A stretch of 64,000 nt of DNA from a virus, in IMG/VR virus record IMGVR_UViG_3300037010_001198, positions 1-64,000 of that record. The stretch is one strand, 5' to 3'. Every line of letters begins with the position of its first letter. Positions within the stretch are counted from its first letter, which is position 1. Below the pieces are notes generated by a model that did no database searches, was not told the DNA's origin, and saw nothing but the letters and a program-made list of their open reading frames with translations. Below are positions 63,999 through 64,000 of this stretch, piece by piece. The position numbers and the translations under genes were made by a program.

Positions 63999-64000
63999 TG

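Noticed and set aside
1-64000. CRISPR array
   Set aside because: No set of direct repeats with regular unique spacers was noticed by eye.
1-64000. Whole-genome recoding of TGA
   Set aside because: Many well-supported genes end in TGA with ATGA overlaps, so the in-frame TGA at 62540 is a local event.

Overview
The window is part of a T4-superfamily myovirus genome. It is AT-rich and densely packed, with many ATGA start/stop overlaps. Recognisable T4-type genes include RNase H, gp5, gp25, gp6, the gp5.4 PAAR tip, gp41, gp61, gp39, gp52, DHFR, dCMP deaminase and a gp57B/Acb1-like protein. Two promoter classes can be read: T4 late-type boxes (TATAAATA or CATAAATA) before virion genes, and host sigma70-type -35/-10 pairs before replication and nucleotide genes. 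The host is inferred, not seen. A circularly permuted tmRNA is the form typical of alphaproteobacteria (also some cyanobacteria and betaproteobacteria), so an alphaproteobacterial host is the best guess.

Layout. 1-350: start of a leftward TnpB-like gene cut by the window edge. 364-2938: rightward early genes (MazG-like, clamp-like, RNase H). 2935-6647: a leftward membrane protein, then a rightward PAAR tip, a virion-associated candidate and a homing endonuclease. 6704-40780: a long leftward late block. In transcription order it runs from PD-(D/E)XK nuclease and small proteins through an aspartic peptidase, a 2OG oxygenase-like protein, gp5, gp25, gp6 and a 2899-residue virion protein to many tail-fibre or baseplate proteins. 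Four related homing endonucleases sit between genes of 4.6-35.4 kb. 40864-45941: leftward helicase gp41 with small conserved genes. 46161-49228: rightward dCMP deaminase and B12-dependent class II ribonucleotide reductase. 49884-55935: a leftward operon of about 13 genes from gp39 through gp52 to very small proteins, apparently from one sigma70 promoter. 56191-58151: primase and a ClpP-like protease with its own promoter. 58190-58555: permuted tmRNA. 58614-61349: an adhesin cassette (two unknowns, tail-assembly chaperone, glycine-rich adhesin, sulfotransferase-like protein). 61382-61812: an IS200/IS605-type transposase. 61881-64000: DHFR, a HAD hydrolase, a gp57B/Acb1-like anti-CBASS candidate and two interrupted small ORFs.

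How it fits together. The early genes build a T4-type replisome and nucleotide supply; the late block builds a contractile tail with PAAR-tipped spike, baseplate wedge and a large set of fibre proteins sharing one small C-terminal module. The most unusual part is 57.4-58.6 kb: a two-piece tmRNA with tag ANDSFYGETRLAA beside a phage ClpP-like protease, suggesting a phage-borne ribosome-rescue and tagged-protein-degradation pair. Several small ORFs missing from a length-filtered gene call are listed (49708-49887, 49884-50063, 53082-53225). Four others look broken by a single base change.
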